Of a DNA stretch of 64,000 nt, positions 33,402 to 43,452 are shown in pieces. The position numbers and the translations under genes were made by a program. This stretch comes from Sphaerochaeta pleomorpha str. Grapes (GTDB lineage Bacteria > Spirochaetota > Spirochaetia > Sphaerochaetales > Sphaerochaetaceae): positions 310,001-374,000 of the forward strand of contig NC_016633.1 in the NCBI RefSeq assembly GCF_000236685.1, written 5' to 3'. How positions within the stretch are numbered: position 1 is the stretch's first letter; each line of letters opens with the position of its first letter. Below the pieces are notes generated by a model. That model saw nothing but the letters and a program-made list of their open reading frames with translations. It searched no databases and was not told the DNA's origin.

Positions 33402-34567
33402 AAATAGTGGGTAATAGCCAATACCAGAAAGGGGCCAATGGACTTTTGATATTGAACCTGCTGCGCAAATATCCTTGCAGCAGGGTTCAGATTGCCCATG
33501 AACTCGGTCTTCAGAATTCTACGGTTACCTATAGCGTCGCACGGTTACTTGAAAATGGTACTGTGCGCGAAGTGGAGACTGAAAAGCCAGAAGTCCCTGA
33601 GGTGACAAAGATCGGAAGAAAACCAAACCTGGTGGGACTCAACCCTGATTTCGGAAGGATTATCGGAATAGAGATGATGAGCGGATTGTACAGGGTCTGC
33701 ATCTGTGACATCTGCGGCATGGTCCTTGTAAAGGAAGAATTGCACTATGCAAAGAAAAACAGCCCCTTTCAGGAACTCGTTGCAGAAGCCCTTGGCATTG
33801 CCTCCGCCAAGTGTGGCAACTTTCCAATCCTCGGTGCCTGCATTGCCGTTCCGGGGATTGTTCACGATGGAAACACTTGCATCGAGGAGTGTTGGACCCA
33901 TGACCTTAAAAATGTCGAGTTCAAACCTTTTTTGCAAACATTCCCGTTTCCCGTCCTGTTTGAAAATGATGCCAATTGCTGTGCATTGAAATATATGTTC
34001 AACAGGGATGACCAGAATGATAATTTCTTCTATCTGCTGGCACGTAAGCATGACAGTGAGGTCGTCCCTGCAGGCATTCCTACCATTGGATTGGGCCTTG
34101 GCCTGGTCGTACATGGCAAACTGATACGAGGAGCGTCATCTCGTTCGGGAGAATATCGTTCTTCAAGGCTTATGGGTACGAAGTCTAATGGACAAATAGA
34201 TCTTACTGAAGAACAACTGAAAAATCTCGATACAGATGCCTCAATTCAACGCGACCTTATAAAAAGGGTGTTTGCGGATTTGTTTTGCGCTATCAGCATC
34301 TTCGACCCAAGCAATTTCTATGTTGGCGGATTCTTGACTTCGCTCCCGTATCGCTATGTGTTGGGTGATGTACTTTCCCATGAATTGCAGGACGATTGGT
34401 TTGAAACAAAATGGGAAGGTGAAATGATATTGGTCCATGACACCCTTTTCGATCCTGCAGAAGGTGCTGCCGACAAGATTCTTGAATTACTGTTCAAGGT
34501 TCCCCATGTGGGGAGCTCTGAACCTGACCTACGTCAATGGAATGCCCTTTTAAACGGCATTATCTAG
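33398..34567 (+). CDS. ROK family transcriptional regulator
   Basis: The 389-residue protein begins with a winged helix (L-L-I-L-N-L-L-R-K-Y ... S-R-V-Q-I-A-H-E-L-G-L-Q-N-S-T-V-T-Y) and continues as a ROK domain with E-N-D-A-N-C-C-A-L (catalytic Asp region of sugar kinases) and G-L-G-L-G-L-V-V-H-G-K-L-I-R-G. The ROK zinc motif C-x-C-G-x2-G-C is missing and the usual G-E-x-G-H is G-E-Y-R. It most likely represses its own ABC operon until the sugar is present. It overlaps cutC by 4 bases and precedes the M81 gene by 16. Confidence 0.88.
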   Translation: MKIVGNSQYQKGANGLLILNLLRKYPCSRVQIAHELGLQNSTVTYSVARLLENGTVREVETEKPEVPEVTKIGRKPNLVGLNPDFGRIIGIEMMSGLYRVCICDICGMVLVKEELHYAKKNSPFQELVAEALGIASAKCGNFPILGACIAVPGIVHDGNTCIEECWTHDLKNVEFKPFLQTFPFPVLFENDANCCALKYMFNRDDQNDNFFYLLARKHDSEVVPAGIPTIGLGLGLVVHGKLIRGASSRSGEYRSSRLMGTKSNGQIDLTEEQLKNLDTDASIQRDLIKRVFADLFCAISIFDPSNFYVGGFLTSLPYRYVLGDVLSHELQDDWFETKWEGEMILVHDTLFDPAEGAADKILELLFKVPHVGSSEPDLRQWNALLNGII

Positions 34568-34583
34568 TTCTTGGAGGATTTTT

Positions 34584-36062
34584 ATGTCTAAACGGGTATT
34601 GGTTGGTGGTATGCATCATGAATCGGATACATTCAATCCCATCATCTGCGGGGAAAAGGATATTTGGGTTCTGCGCGGACAGGCTTTGCTCGACCACAAG
34701 GGAGAGGATTCTGTAAGTGGGGCGATTGCTATGCTGAAAGAGGCAGGATATGAGGTGCTGCCCTCGTTGATTGCCAGGGCTGTGCCAAACGGCATATGGG
34801 ACCGTAACTTTTATGAAGCGCTCAAGGAGGAATTCCTTGGTAGCATCAGAAAAGCCCTTCCCCTCGATGCACTTTGCCTATCGCTCCATGGTTCAATGCG
34901 AGTGCAGGGTATAGGAGAAGCAGAGGGTGACTTGCTTAGGGCAGTCAGGGAAATCTGTCCCGAAATCCCAATTTTCAGTTCTTTGGACATGCATGCTACC
35001 GTAACCAAGGCAATGTTGGATAACTGCAATGGTTTTGTCGGATACAAATGTGCTCCCCATACCGATACCTATGAGACAGGTATCCATGCTGCTTGTATGA
35101 CCATAGCAGCATTGGAAGGGAAGTTGCAGTGCAAAATGGCTGCAGTGCATATTCCTATTCTAATCGCCGGGGAACAAAGTGAAACAAGCGTTGAGCCAAT
35201 GCTTTCCTTGATGGCCAGCCTCAAGGCAATAGAACAGAGAGAAGGTATCATATCTTGTTCCTATCTGCTTGGGTTCCCATGGGCTGATGTCTTAGAAAAT
35301 GGCGTGACCGCTCTAGTCGTTACAAAAGATGACCAGAAACTTGCTGACGATACAGCAAAGGAATTGGGTACCCTGTTCTGGGAAAATCGTTATTCGTTCG
35401 GGTTCTATAATGAGACCCATGAAAGTGCAGACGCAATCAGGGAAGCAGGTAACAGCATACGCCAAGGAATATGGCCTGTGGTTATCAGTGATAGCGGGGA
35501 CAATCCCACCGCCGGCTCTTCCCAGGATGTAACCAACTTCCTCAAGCTCATTCTTTCAGATCCTGTACTCTCCTGTCTCGATCCCCCTCTTTGTTACCAG
35601 GGCTTTTATGACAGCGAGATAACATCCCTTGCCTTGAAGGCAGGTAAGGGGAAAACCATTGAAGGTTTGCTTGGTGCCAAATTTGATACAAAGACCAGTT
35701 CGCCCCTTCCTATCAAAGCATTGGTCAAGGAAGTCGTGCCCCATTGGCAGGGAGCACAGAATAGCGACCTGGCCTTGCTTTCTGTCAATGGAGTCGATGT
35801 GGTGGTGACAGGATCCCATGTTGGGTGCTATGACCCTGAAATGATGCGGGTGCTTGGATTGGCTCCTGAAAAATGCAAATGTATTGTGGTAAAGCTGGGT
35901 TATCTTGAACCGGAAATCAGGGCAATCGCCAAGAGGTCTATGCTTGCCCTCACCGATGGGAGTACAAATGAAATTTTCAGTCGGCTTCCCTATGTAAACC
36001 TACAACGTCCCATCTTTCCCCTTGACCAGGATTTTGAAGCTTCCCTCTCGTTGATTATTTGA
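34584..36062 (+). CDS. M81 family metallopeptidase (MlrC-like)
   Basis: The 492-residue protein matches M81 (microcystinase C, MlrC): start [15 protein letters not shown], then [32 protein letters not shown] and [11 protein letters not shown]. Its histidines and aspartates form the zinc site of the family. There is no signal peptide, so it acts on an imported compound, perhaps an amide- or peptide-linked sugar. It closes the ABC - cutC - ROK operon, followed by a terminator. Confidence 0.9.
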   Translation: MSKRVLVGGMHHESDTFNPIICGEKDIWVLRGQALLDHKGEDSVSGAIAMLKEAGYEVLPSLIARAVPNGIWDRNFYEALKEEFLGSIRKALPLDALCLSLHGSMRVQGIGEAEGDLLRAVREICPEIPIFSSLDMHATVTKAMLDNCNGFVGYKCAPHTDTYETGIHAACMTIAALEGKLQCKMAAVHIPILIAGEQSETSVEPMLSLMASLKAIEQREGIISCSYLLGFPWADVLENGVTALVVTKDDQKLADDTAKELGTLFWENRYSFGFYNETHESADAIREAGNSIRQGIWPVVISDSGDNPTAGSSQDVTNFLKLILSDPVLSCLDPPLCYQGFYDSEITSLALKAGKGKTIEGLLGAKFDTKTSSPLPIKALVKEVVPHWQGAQNSDLALLSVNGVDVVVTGSHVGCYDPEMMRVLGLAPEKCKCIVVKLGYLEPEIRAIAKRSMLALTDGSTNEIFSRLPYVNLQRPIFPLDQDFEASLSLII

Positions 36063-36081
36063 AAAGGGTACAAAATATTGG

Positions 36082-36126
36082 ATAAGACCTCTCAATTGCC
36101 AGGAATTTGAGAGGTCTTATTTATTT
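36082..36126 (+). terminator. Terminator of the ABC-cutC-ROK-M81 operon
   Basis: ATAAGACCTCTCAA (36082-36095) pairs with TTGAGAGGTCTTAT (36107-36120), followed by TTATTT. A second, weaker dyad GCAAC/GTTGC (36127-36152) lies just behind it. Confidence 0.85.
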
Positions 36127-36231
36127 GCAACATTTTATGATAAATTTGTTGCGAAATTCTGTCCCAACCCTTGCACAAGCAAGCAAAAGTATGCAGAATT
36201 TGGTGCCATAACACGACAGGAGAGTCAAATC

Positions 36232-37740
36232 ATGGCATTCTATTTCGAAGAAGCTTCCCATACGTTCAGCGAATATCTTTTAGTCCCAGGCTACTCAAGC
36301 GAAAAGTGTATTCCCCCAAATGTATCACTTGATACGCCTTTGGTCGCCTACAAGAAAGGCGAAGCACCTTCCTTATCTCTCCATATTCCCATGGTCAGTG
36401 CTATCATGCAATCGGTCAGTGGCGAGAAAATGGCCCAGGCACTGGCTCGCGAAGGTGGCTGCTGTTTCATCTTTGGATCCCAGCCTATCGAGGAAGAAGC
36501 CGCCATGGTTGCCAAAGTCAAATCTTTCAAAGCAGGGTTTGTTCCCAGTGACTCAAACATCAAACCGGAGCAGACCCTTGCCGATATCATTGCATTGAAA
36601 ACAAGACTGGGCCATTCAACCATAGCCGTAACAGACGACGGTACACCCAACGGTCTTCTCATGGGGGTCGTTTCCAGCCGTGACTGGAGACCGAGCAGAA
36701 TGGCCTTGGACACGGTTGTTTCTTCGTTCATGACTCCTTTCTCACGCTTGGTCTATGCCAGGGAGCCGGTCACGCTCAGTGAGGCCAATGATATTCTCTG
36801 GGACCACAAACTCAATAGCCTACCTGTCGTAGACAAAGACAACCACCTCAAATACTTTGTATTCCGCAAAGACTATGACAGTCACAAGGAAAACCCAAAC
36901 GAATTGCTTGATGCCCAAAAACGGTATATCGTTGGTGCAGGAATTAACACCAGGGACTATGAAACCAGGGTACCTGCTTTGCTAGCTAGCGGTGCAGATG
37001 TCCTTTGCCTTGATTCTTCAGAAGGATTTTCGCAGTGGCAGAGACTGGCACTTACTTGGATCCGTAAGACCTATGGCAACTCAGTAAAGGTTGGTGCAGG
37101 AAATGTCGTTGACGCCGAAGGATTCCGTTTCCTTGCCGAAAGCGGTGCCGATTTTGTAAAGGTTGGCATTGGGGGTGGTTCCATATGTATTACAAGAGAA
37201 ACCAAAGGTATTGGACGGGGACAGGCAACGGCGATTATCGAAGTTGCGAAAGCACGTGATGAGTATTTTCAGGAAACCGGTATCTATGTCCCGATTTGCT
37301 CCGATGGGGGAATCGTCCTTGATTACCATATGACACTGGCCCTTGCCATGGGTGCCGACTTTATCATGTTGGGAAGGTATTTTGCCAGGTTTGATGAGAG
37401 TCCGACTGAGAAAGTAAATATCAATGGAAGCTATATGAAAGAATACTGGGGTGAAGGATCGGCCAGGGCACGCAACTGGCAGCGATATGACCTCGGCGGT
37501 GATAGCAAACTCTCTTTTGTAGAAGGCGTTGACTCCTATGTTCCGTATGCCGGCCCCCTTAAAGACAATGTGCAACTGACCCTCAGTAAAATCCGTTCTA
37601 CAATGTGTAACTGCGGTGCCTTGACCATCCCAGAATTGCAGCAAAAGGCCAAATTGACATTGGTGTCGTCTACAAGCATCGTTGAAGGTGGAGCGCATGA
37701 TGTCCTGCTCAAGGACAACCATGAATTGCAGAAAAAATAG
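36232..37740 (+). CDS. guaB: IMP dehydrogenase
   Basis: The 502-residue protein has the IMPDH barrel with a CBS pair inserted after about residue 110. The active loop reads [14 protein letters not shown] with catalytic Cys319, and the late flap has R-N-W-Q-R-Y, matching the Arg-Tyr pair of the hydrolysis step. The loop differs from the usual G-P-G-S-x-C-T-T-R, a variant I would place in a divergent IMPDH branch. It converts IMP to XMP, the committed step of GMP synthesis. AGGAG precedes the ATG. Confidence 0.9.
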   Translation: MAFYFEEASHTFSEYLLVPGYSSEKCIPPNVSLDTPLVAYKKGEAPSLSLHIPMVSAIMQSVSGEKMAQALAREGGCCFIFGSQPIEEEAAMVAKVKSFKAGFVPSDSNIKPEQTLADIIALKTRLGHSTIAVTDDGTPNGLLMGVVSSRDWRPSRMALDTVVSSFMTPFSRLVYAREPVTLSEANDILWDHKLNSLPVVDKDNHLKYFVFRKDYDSHKENPNELLDAQKRYIVGAGINTRDYETRVPALLASGADVLCLDSSEGFSQWQRLALTWIRKTYGNSVKVGAGNVVDAEGFRFLAESGADFVKVGIGGGSICITRETKGIGRGQATAIIEVAKARDEYFQETGIYVPICSDGGIVLDYHMTLALAMGADFIMLGRYFARFDESPTEKVNINGSYMKEYWGEGSARARNWQRYDLGGDSKLSFVEGVDSYVPYAGPLKDNVQLTLSKIRSTMCNCGALTIPELQQKAKLTLVSSTSIVEGGAHDVLLKDNHELQKK

Positions 37741-37752
37741 GTTAATTGCGTT

Positions 37753-37781
37753 TTGGAATACCATTGCAGATATGATATACT
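37753..37781 (+). promoter_or_regulatory. Promoter of the GGDEF/EAL gene
   Basis: TTGGAA (37753-37758) and TATACT (37776-37781) are 17 bases apart, about 40 bases before the start of translation. Confidence 0.6.
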
Positions 37782-37823
37782 GATGAGACTTCTTTAAAAT
37801 CAAGAAATCAGGATGTATATAAC

Positions 37824-40800
37824 GTGGCAGAAGGGAAACCGGATAATTCGAGACTTTCAAATACCCCTGTATCAATCAACAACCTACCCGGAGGGGTAGG
37901 TGTATTTGAATTTGGAGAAGACTGCAAAGCCACCTACTTGAGCAAAGGGATTTCTACACTTTTCGGTTACTCAGACCAGGAATTTCAAAATTGCCTGGAC
38001 CTGGATTTATTTTCCATGGTTATTGCCTCGGAGAGGAAAAAACTGGAACTATGTTTGCAGGAAGCGAAAAGAACCCTTGGCGAAATTGATATAGAAATCA
38101 GGCCGTTCAGAACTGGTGGTGCCAGATGGGTTCGCCTGCAGGGAAAGTTCTCACGGTTCCAGGATGAAAACCCTATTTATTATTTTGTTGCATCCGATAT
38201 TACCAGCACAAAGGAAAATAGCCTGTTACTGGAACAGCAGAATGCAAAATTGAATCTGGTATTTGCAAATTCAACGTTTGAAATGTGGGAAGTCAACCTA
38301 AAAACACATCATGTTACTACGTTGACCAGGACTATCCTCGGGGGCCAGGACCCCTTGGAATTTGACAACCCCGTACAATTTCTATCTGAGAGCCAACTAA
38401 TCCACCAGGATTACATACCTTCTTTGCAGGACGACTTCAAGGCCCTGGAAGAAGGTTTGGCAATTGATTCGATTCTTAAAATCAGATGCAGGGACAATGT
38501 CTATCGATTTTTAAAGATTAGCTATACGTTTGTAACTGCAGATAACGGTGACCAAGACTATGCTATCGGAATTTTCCAGGACGTCGATGATGAGATAGAG
38601 GCCAGATTAAGTCTTTTTGGATATGAATCCCTTTTCTTTGCTGCTTTTGATATGGAAAGCGGAAAACCTATCCTTGCAGAAAAGTATTCAAGAACTTTCA
38701 TAGGACCTGAGATGAATTTATTTCCTGCTTATCAGAGACTTATTCAACAGAATATTCATCCGGACGACATTGCAGAGTTTTCTTCTATTTCCACTGTCCA
38801 AAAGCTACGTGAGTTTGGAAAGAATGGAAAGAAGGAACTCTCTTTTGAAGCAAGAATGCATGCCCCGCAAGATGTGTTCAAAGGATACCATTGGTGCCTG
38901 TTCTCTTTCAGTTTCTCCAACAATATGACAAGCACAAATACTGCTTTGTTTTTAGGGATCAAGGATATCAACTCAAAGAAAATCCATGAATTGGAATTGA
39001 TCAACCAGGCACACCGTGATTCCCTTACCGGATTGCTGAACAGGTATTCCCTTGAGGAATTGGTAAACAAAGTAATCGAAAAATCTTTGCATAACGAAAA
39101 AATAACCGGTTTTTTCATCATCGATATAGACAATTTCAAATCGATCAACGACACCTATGGACATGATTATGGGGATGAAGTGCTTCGTTTCATTGCACAA
39201 ACCCTGAATTCTATGTTCAGTCCACTCAATATCATTGCCCGCCTGGGAGGGGACGAATTGCTTGTCTGCCTTCCAGAACTAACCTCGAAGGAAGCTGCCC
39301 ATCAACAAGGATTGCATATCTGCAAGGAAATAGCAGGGAATAAGTTTTCCCTTTGTGCTGTATCCTGTTCCATTGGAGTTAGCATTGCACCCCTGCATGG
39401 CAAAGATTACAAGGATTTGTATCAGAATGCAGACCTTGCCCTCTATATGGCTAAACAGCAGGGAAGAAATACCTGTTGTCTCTTTGACGGGATAAAGGCA
39501 TTTCCCCGTACAAACCAATGGGTAAACCATGAATGGCTTCTCGATAGCCTTGAGGAAATCATATTCCTTTGCGATAGCAAAACCAAGGAAATGATTTTCC
39601 TGAATAAAAGCGGGCGTGAGAAACTAGGCAACGCAGGCAACTACCTAGGTTCAAAGTGCTATGAGCTTTTATTTGGTATTACAGAGAATTGCCCCTATTG
39701 CAATGCACAATCGCTTTCTTCCGAAAAATGGACCGTATGGGATTCTCAGGAAGGCTTGCATGGCAATCCCTGCCGTTTCAAGAAAAAATTGATTTCCTGG
39801 AATGGCAGGCCGGCAATATTCTGTATTACCAGCCATATAGAGAAAGATGATTCTTCTGTTTCCAACACAAATCCCGGTTTTGTACTGGAAAAGGAAGAAA
39901 TACTTGATTTTTTGGAAATTACATCCCTTGCAAACTGGGATTATAAGCCTGCAGATGGAATTTTTATGTATTCCTATAATTTAAATGGGAAAAGAAATCA
40001 TGGTTCCTGTATGCTTGACCCGTTTGACAAAACGGATTTTTCGATTATCCATCCCGAGGACAAAAAAACCTTTATAGCGTATCTGCAACAGGAAATACTT
40101 TGTCCTCAAGGGCGTTCCTTGAATATCCGTCTCGATTTCAGCAAAACGTTTGAGTACTCCTATTACCGAATGTCCTGTTTTGCCATTGTCGATTCCTTTG
40201 GAAGTGTGGTTCGGTTAGGGGGAAGTCTGACAAAACTTTCCTCAGGAAATACTACAACGGAGTTGCTTCCCTCTCTAGCCAATCAATTACCAACCCCCTT
40301 GGTCCTATTCTCCTATACACGGGGTAATCCGATCATTTTTGCAAATGATAGTTTTTATGCTTTCTTCGAATACAATCGTGAGGAATATGACCAGCTGTAT
40401 TCCAGAAACTGTTTCGCCTTGATACATTCTGCAGACCTTTCCGAGCTACAACAGGTTCTCGACCTTGAAATCTCCAAAAAGAAAACAAAGGTAACAAAGC
40501 GGATACGTGTAGCATGCAAAGAACGTGGATATATCTGGGTACATGCTTTTCTGGAAATAATGTATGGATGTGGTAATTCTGTAATATATTTGCATATAGA
40601 AGAAGATAAGCTAACACAGCGAATCGAGGTATCCAGCATATTCAGGAATTTGCAGGACCTGGTCGAAACCTTTCCCCAAGGTATTGGGGTTTTCTCCCTC
40701 GAAAAAAATACGATTAGCAGCAAGTTTTCCAACAGGGAACTGGCAAAGCTCCTTGGATATAAAGAACAGGCATTCTATGAACTCGAACAAACAAATCCAC

Positions 40801-42308
40801 TTGGCATGTTCCATACTGAAGATGCTTCAATATTGTCTGAGGCGATACTACAAGCAAAATGGCCGGACCCTCCCAAAGATTACCGGATGCGTGCTGTGAA
40901 ATCCGATGGGTCCCTGATTTTTGTTAATTTGGTATTCAAATATTTCGAACATTTCGCTGGTGCCATTTTCTTCTACATGGTATTCAATGAAATATCATCA
41001 TTTAATGCGTTGGAAAGCCAACGGGTACAGGCAGTCGATAAACTGGAATATTCCCTTTCGCATTGCCTGTTGACCGGTTTATATACACGCCAGCGTTTCT
41101 TTGATGAAACCGAAAGGATGTTTATTGCAAATAAAGATAAACGGTATGTAATGGTTTGCTGGAATATAGAGCGGTTCTCGATAATCAATGAATTACTGGG
41201 AATTGAGATAGGGAATCAGGTTTTGCAGACCCTTGCAGCAAAGATACGAGATTATATCGGCGAGGAGGGTACCTTCTCTCGATTGGAGGCTGATCATTTT
41301 GCTGCCTGTATGCCCTATGACCGGTGTACTCCAGAAGCCCTGCAGAATTCGATAAATCTCGATACCCTTATGAAAGAATTGAATTTCTCCATTTCCCTTG
41401 TCTTCGGTTTGTATCTTATCGAGGATCAAATGATGCCCGTTCCCCTCATGTGTGACCGGGCAAATCTTGCCGTGAAAGCTACAAAGGGTAATTACCTGAA
41501 GAACTATGCATTTTACAAGGAAGTTCTTAGCAGTACCAGGATGGACGAACAGACAATAATCAGCGAAATGAAAGACGCCCTGCAGCATGGTGAATTCTGT
41601 TTCTACCTTCAACCTATCTACTACCTCGAGAAGGGGACTATCAGCAGTGCAGAGGCCCTTGTACGGTGGAACCATCCAGAAAAAGGTATCCTCAACCCGA
41701 GTGAATTCATCCCGGTATTTGAACGTTTCGGGTTTATAACTACGCTTGACCTGTACATCTGGGATTTGGTTTGCAGTTACCTTTGCGATGAACTGAAAAA
41801 AGGAAGGAAGCCTGTCCCTATCTCGGTGAATCTTTCAAGAATTGATTTATGTGACAGGAATCTAAGCAAGCTTTTGATCGAGACTGCAAAAAAATATCAA
41901 GTTCCCTCAAACCTGCTGGAACTGGAGGTAACTGAAACTGCCTATATGGACAATCCAAGCCAGATGAAGGACCTGGTAAAGGTATTGCAGGATTATGGAT
42001 TCACTATTCTTATGGATGATTTCGGTACTGGGTATTCATCCTTGAATATGCTGAACTCTATTCCCATGGATATCGTCAAGGTTGATCAGAATTTTTTACA
42101 TTCCCTCAACAAAGATGAACGTTCTTCAAAAATTCTCGAGACCATTGTAGCACTCGGGAAAGCCCTGCGATTCCCGGTCATTGCCGAAGGAGTTGAGACA
42201 GAGGAACAACTTAGGTATCTCAAAAATATCGGATGCGACCATGTGCAGGGATTCTATTACTCTAAGCCCCTTACTACAGAAGCGTTCGGAAAACTTTTAG
42301 ATGGTTGA
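37824..42308 (+). CDS. PAS-GGDEF-PAS-GGDEF-EAL cyclic-di-GMP signalling protein
   Basis: The 1494-residue protein starts at GTG with AGGA upstream. Two or three PAS-like sensor regions lead to a first GGDEF domain that looks active (D-S-L-T-G-L-L-N-R, D-I-D-N-F-K-S-I-N-D, and G-G-D-E-L at 475-479). Further PAS-like regions follow, one with C-P-Y-C-N. The second GGDEF domain (L-T-G-L-Y-T-R) has E-A-D-H-F at 1155-1159 in place of the signature and should be inactive. The C-terminal EAL domain is intact: E-A-L at 1277-1279, E-V-T-E-T, D-D-F-G-T-G-Y-S-S-L. It may both make and degrade c-di-GMP. It has no membrane segment, so it senses a cytoplasmic cue. Confidence 0.93.
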   Translation: MAEGKPDNSRLSNTPVSINNLPGGVGVFEFGEDCKATYLSKGISTLFGYSDQEFQNCLDLDLFSMVIASERKKLELCLQEAKRTLGEIDIEIRPFRTGGARWVRLQGKFSRFQDENPIYYFVASDITSTKENSLLLEQQNAKLNLVFANSTFEMWEVNLKTHHVTTLTRTILGGQDPLEFDNPVQFLSESQLIHQDYIPSLQDDFKALEEGLAIDSILKIRCRDNVYRFLKISYTFVTADNGDQDYAIGIFQDVDDEIEARLSLFGYESLFFAAFDMESGKPILAEKYSRTFIGPEMNLFPAYQRLIQQNIHPDDIAEFSSISTVQKLREFGKNGKKELSFEARMHAPQDVFKGYHWCLFSFSFSNNMTSTNTALFLGIKDINSKKIHELELINQAHRDSLTGLLNRYSLEELVNKVIEKSLHNEKITGFFIIDIDNFKSINDTYGHDYGDEVLRFIAQTLNSMFSPLNIIARLGGDELLVCLPELTSKEAAHQQGLHICKEIAGNKFSLCAVSCSIGVSIAPLHGKDYKDLYQNADLALYMAKQQGRNTCCLFDGIKAFPRTNQWVNHEWLLDSLEEIIFLCDSKTKEMIFLNKSGREKLGNAGNYLGSKCYELLFGITENCPYCNAQSLSSEKWTVWDSQEGLHGNPCRFKKKLISWNGRPAIFCITSHIEKDDSSVSNTNPGFVLEKEEILDFLEITSLANWDYKPADGIFMYSYNLNGKRNHGSCMLDPFDKTDFSIIHPEDKKTFIAYLQQEILCPQGRSLNIRLDFSKTFEYSYYRMSCFAIVDSFGSVVRLGGSLTKLSSGNTTTELLPSLANQLPTPLVLFSYTRGNPIIFANDSFYAFFEYNREEYDQLYSRNCFALIHSADLSELQQVLDLEISKKKTKVTKRIRVACKERGYIWVHAFLEIMYGCGNSVIYLHIEEDKLTQRIEVSSIFRNLQDLVETFPQGIGVFSLEKNTISSKFSNRELAKLLGYKEQAFYELEQTNPLGMFHTEDASILSEAILQAKWPDPPKDYRMRAVKSDGSLIFVNLVFKYFEHFAGAIFFYMVFNEISSFNALESQRVQAVDKLEYSLSHCLLTGLYTRQRFFDETERMFIANKDKRYVMVCWNIERFSIINELLGIEIGNQVLQTLAAKIRDYIGEEGTFSRLEADHFAACMPYDRCTPEALQNSINLDTLMKELNFSISLVFGLYLIEDQMMPVPLMCDRANLAVKATKGNYLKNYAFYKEVLSSTRMDEQTIISEMKDALQHGEFCFYLQPIYYLEKGTISSAEALVRWNHPEKGILNPSEFIPVFERFGFITTLDLYIWDLVCSYLCDELKKGRKPVPISVNLSRIDLCDRNLSKLLIETAKKYQVPSNLLELEVTETAYMDNPSQMKDLVKVLQDYGFTILMDDFGTGYSSLNMLNSIPMDIVKVDQNFLHSLNKDERSSKILETIVALGKALRFPVIAEGVETEEQLRYLKNIGCDHVQGFYYSKPLTTEAFGKLLDG

Positions 42309-42333
42309 CATAATTTGCTTGGTATGATAATGT
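42305..42333 (+). promoter_or_regulatory. Promoter of tRNA-Val
   Basis: TTGACA (42305-42310) and TAATGT (42328-42333) are 17 bases apart. The 35 box includes the stop codon of the GGDEF/EAL gene. Confidence 0.65.
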
Positions 42334-42343
42334 CGTTCAAGTC

Positions 42344-42415
42344 GGCCGGATAGCTCAGCGGGAGAGCGGTTGCCTTACACGCAACTGGTCGGGGGTTCAA
42401 ATCCCTCTCCGGTCA
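42344..42415 (+). tRNA. tRNA-Val (anticodon UAC)
   Basis: The 72-nt cloverleaf reads acceptor GGCCGGA/UCCGGUC with discriminator A, D arm GCUC-AGCGGGA-GAGC, anticodon arm GUUGC-CUUACAC-GCAAC, and T arm GGGGG-UUCAAAU-CCCUC. The anticodon UAC reads valine codons. CCA is not encoded. A terminator follows directly. Confidence 0.96.
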
Positions 42416-42416
42416 T

Positions 42417-42446
42417 AAGCGTACTCCATGTGGGTACGCTTTTTTG
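42417..42446 (+). terminator. Terminator of tRNA-Val
   Basis: AAGCGTAC pairs with GTACGCTT, followed by more T residues. The gap from here to 42612 shows no gene. Confidence 0.9.
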
Positions 42447-42612
42447 TATATATCCCTCCTGTAGGGAGAATCAAGAGTATGTACCAATGAAGAAAAATAA
42501 AGAAAAGCGATAAAAACGAGAAAAACGAATAGGGAAACTAAAAATAGTTGTTTTACCCCGATTGTTGGTGAACTGACTTTGGTTTATTATAAAAACCTAC
42601 TTGGGGGGATGC

Positions 42613-43452
42613 ATGCAACTCGACCTGTACATACTCTATTTCTTTGTTTATTCATTGATTGGTTATTGCTGTGAGGTAGTATACTGCTCGTTTCCGGTAA
42701 AACGACTGGTAAATCGCGGCTTTCTGTATGGTCCATATCTACCTATTTATGGTTTTGGAGCCATGATTGTACTATTTTTCTTTCAACGTTTTATTGAGTA
42801 TCCTTTGGTAATCTTCTTTGCAGGGTTGGTATCGACCAGTTTGCTGGAATTTTTTACCAGCTGGTTGCTTGAAAAATTTTTCCATGCAAAACTCTGGGAT
42901 TATTCGAAGCATTTCCTGAATATAAAAGGAAGGGTCTGCCTTCTGAATTCAACGTTGTTTGGGATTATGAGTGTGGTGGTAATCTATGTATTCCATCCCC
43001 TTACTGTAGGATTTATAGAAATGATCCCTATTTGGATGCGCGAGAATCTTTCCAAAGCAATACTCATTGGCATGTGCATAGATACGACAGCAAGTATTTA
43101 CAAAATGGCTGCTTTCCAGAAACAAATGCTGGAAATCAGAAAGAAGGGCAAGGAACTCGAAATACGGCTTGAATTGCTCCAGAAAGAAAGGACCAGCCAG
43201 GCTTTTGAGCTGCTTAAGAATAAGCTTACCGGTGAATTCGACGAGATGAAGCTGAAATTCAATACTTCATCAAGACATATTATCGATGCATTCCCGTCAA
43301 TCACTTCATCAAATGAGGAGACAAAGCTTCAGATTGAATTGCTTAAAATGAATCTGCGTGATTACAGGACCAAAATGGCACTACAGAAAAGCAAGCTGAA
43401 ACAAAAGGCCAAGGACCTTGCCTTTGACCATAAAAAAAGGAATGTACAATGA
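42613..43452 (+). CDS. Putative ABC-transporter type IV membrane protein (CmpB family)
   Basis: The 279-residue protein has about five membrane segments in the first 150 residues with the family pattern I-G-Y-C-C-E-V-V-Y-C-S and R-G-F-L-Y-G-P-Y-L-P-I-Y-G-F-G, then E-F-F-T-S-W-L-L-E-K-F-F-H-A-K-L-W-D-Y-S. The last 100 residues are a charged coiled coil. It is annotated as ABC-transporter-like (PF06541) without a known substrate. ATG 42613 has a GGGGGG site; TTG 42601 is the alternative. It overlaps the YggS gene by 4 bases. Confidence 0.8.
   Translation: MQLDLYILYFFVYSLIGYCCEVVYCSFPVKRLVNRGFLYGPYLPIYGFGAMIVLFFFQRFIEYPLVIFFAGLVSTSLLEFFTSWLLEKFFHAKLWDYSKHFLNIKGRVCLLNSTLFGIMSVVVIYVFHPLTVGFIEMIPIWMRENLSKAILIGMCIDTTASIYKMAAFQKQMLEIRKKGKELEIRLELLQKERTSQAFELLKNKLTGEFDEMKLKFNTSSRHIIDAFPSITSSNEETKLQIELLKMNLRDYRTKMALQKSKLKQKAKDLAFDHKKRNVQ

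Noticed and set aside
42417-42612. Possible mobile-element attachment site at the 3' end of tRNA-Val
   Set aside because: I saw no repeat of the tRNA end and no integrase in the window.
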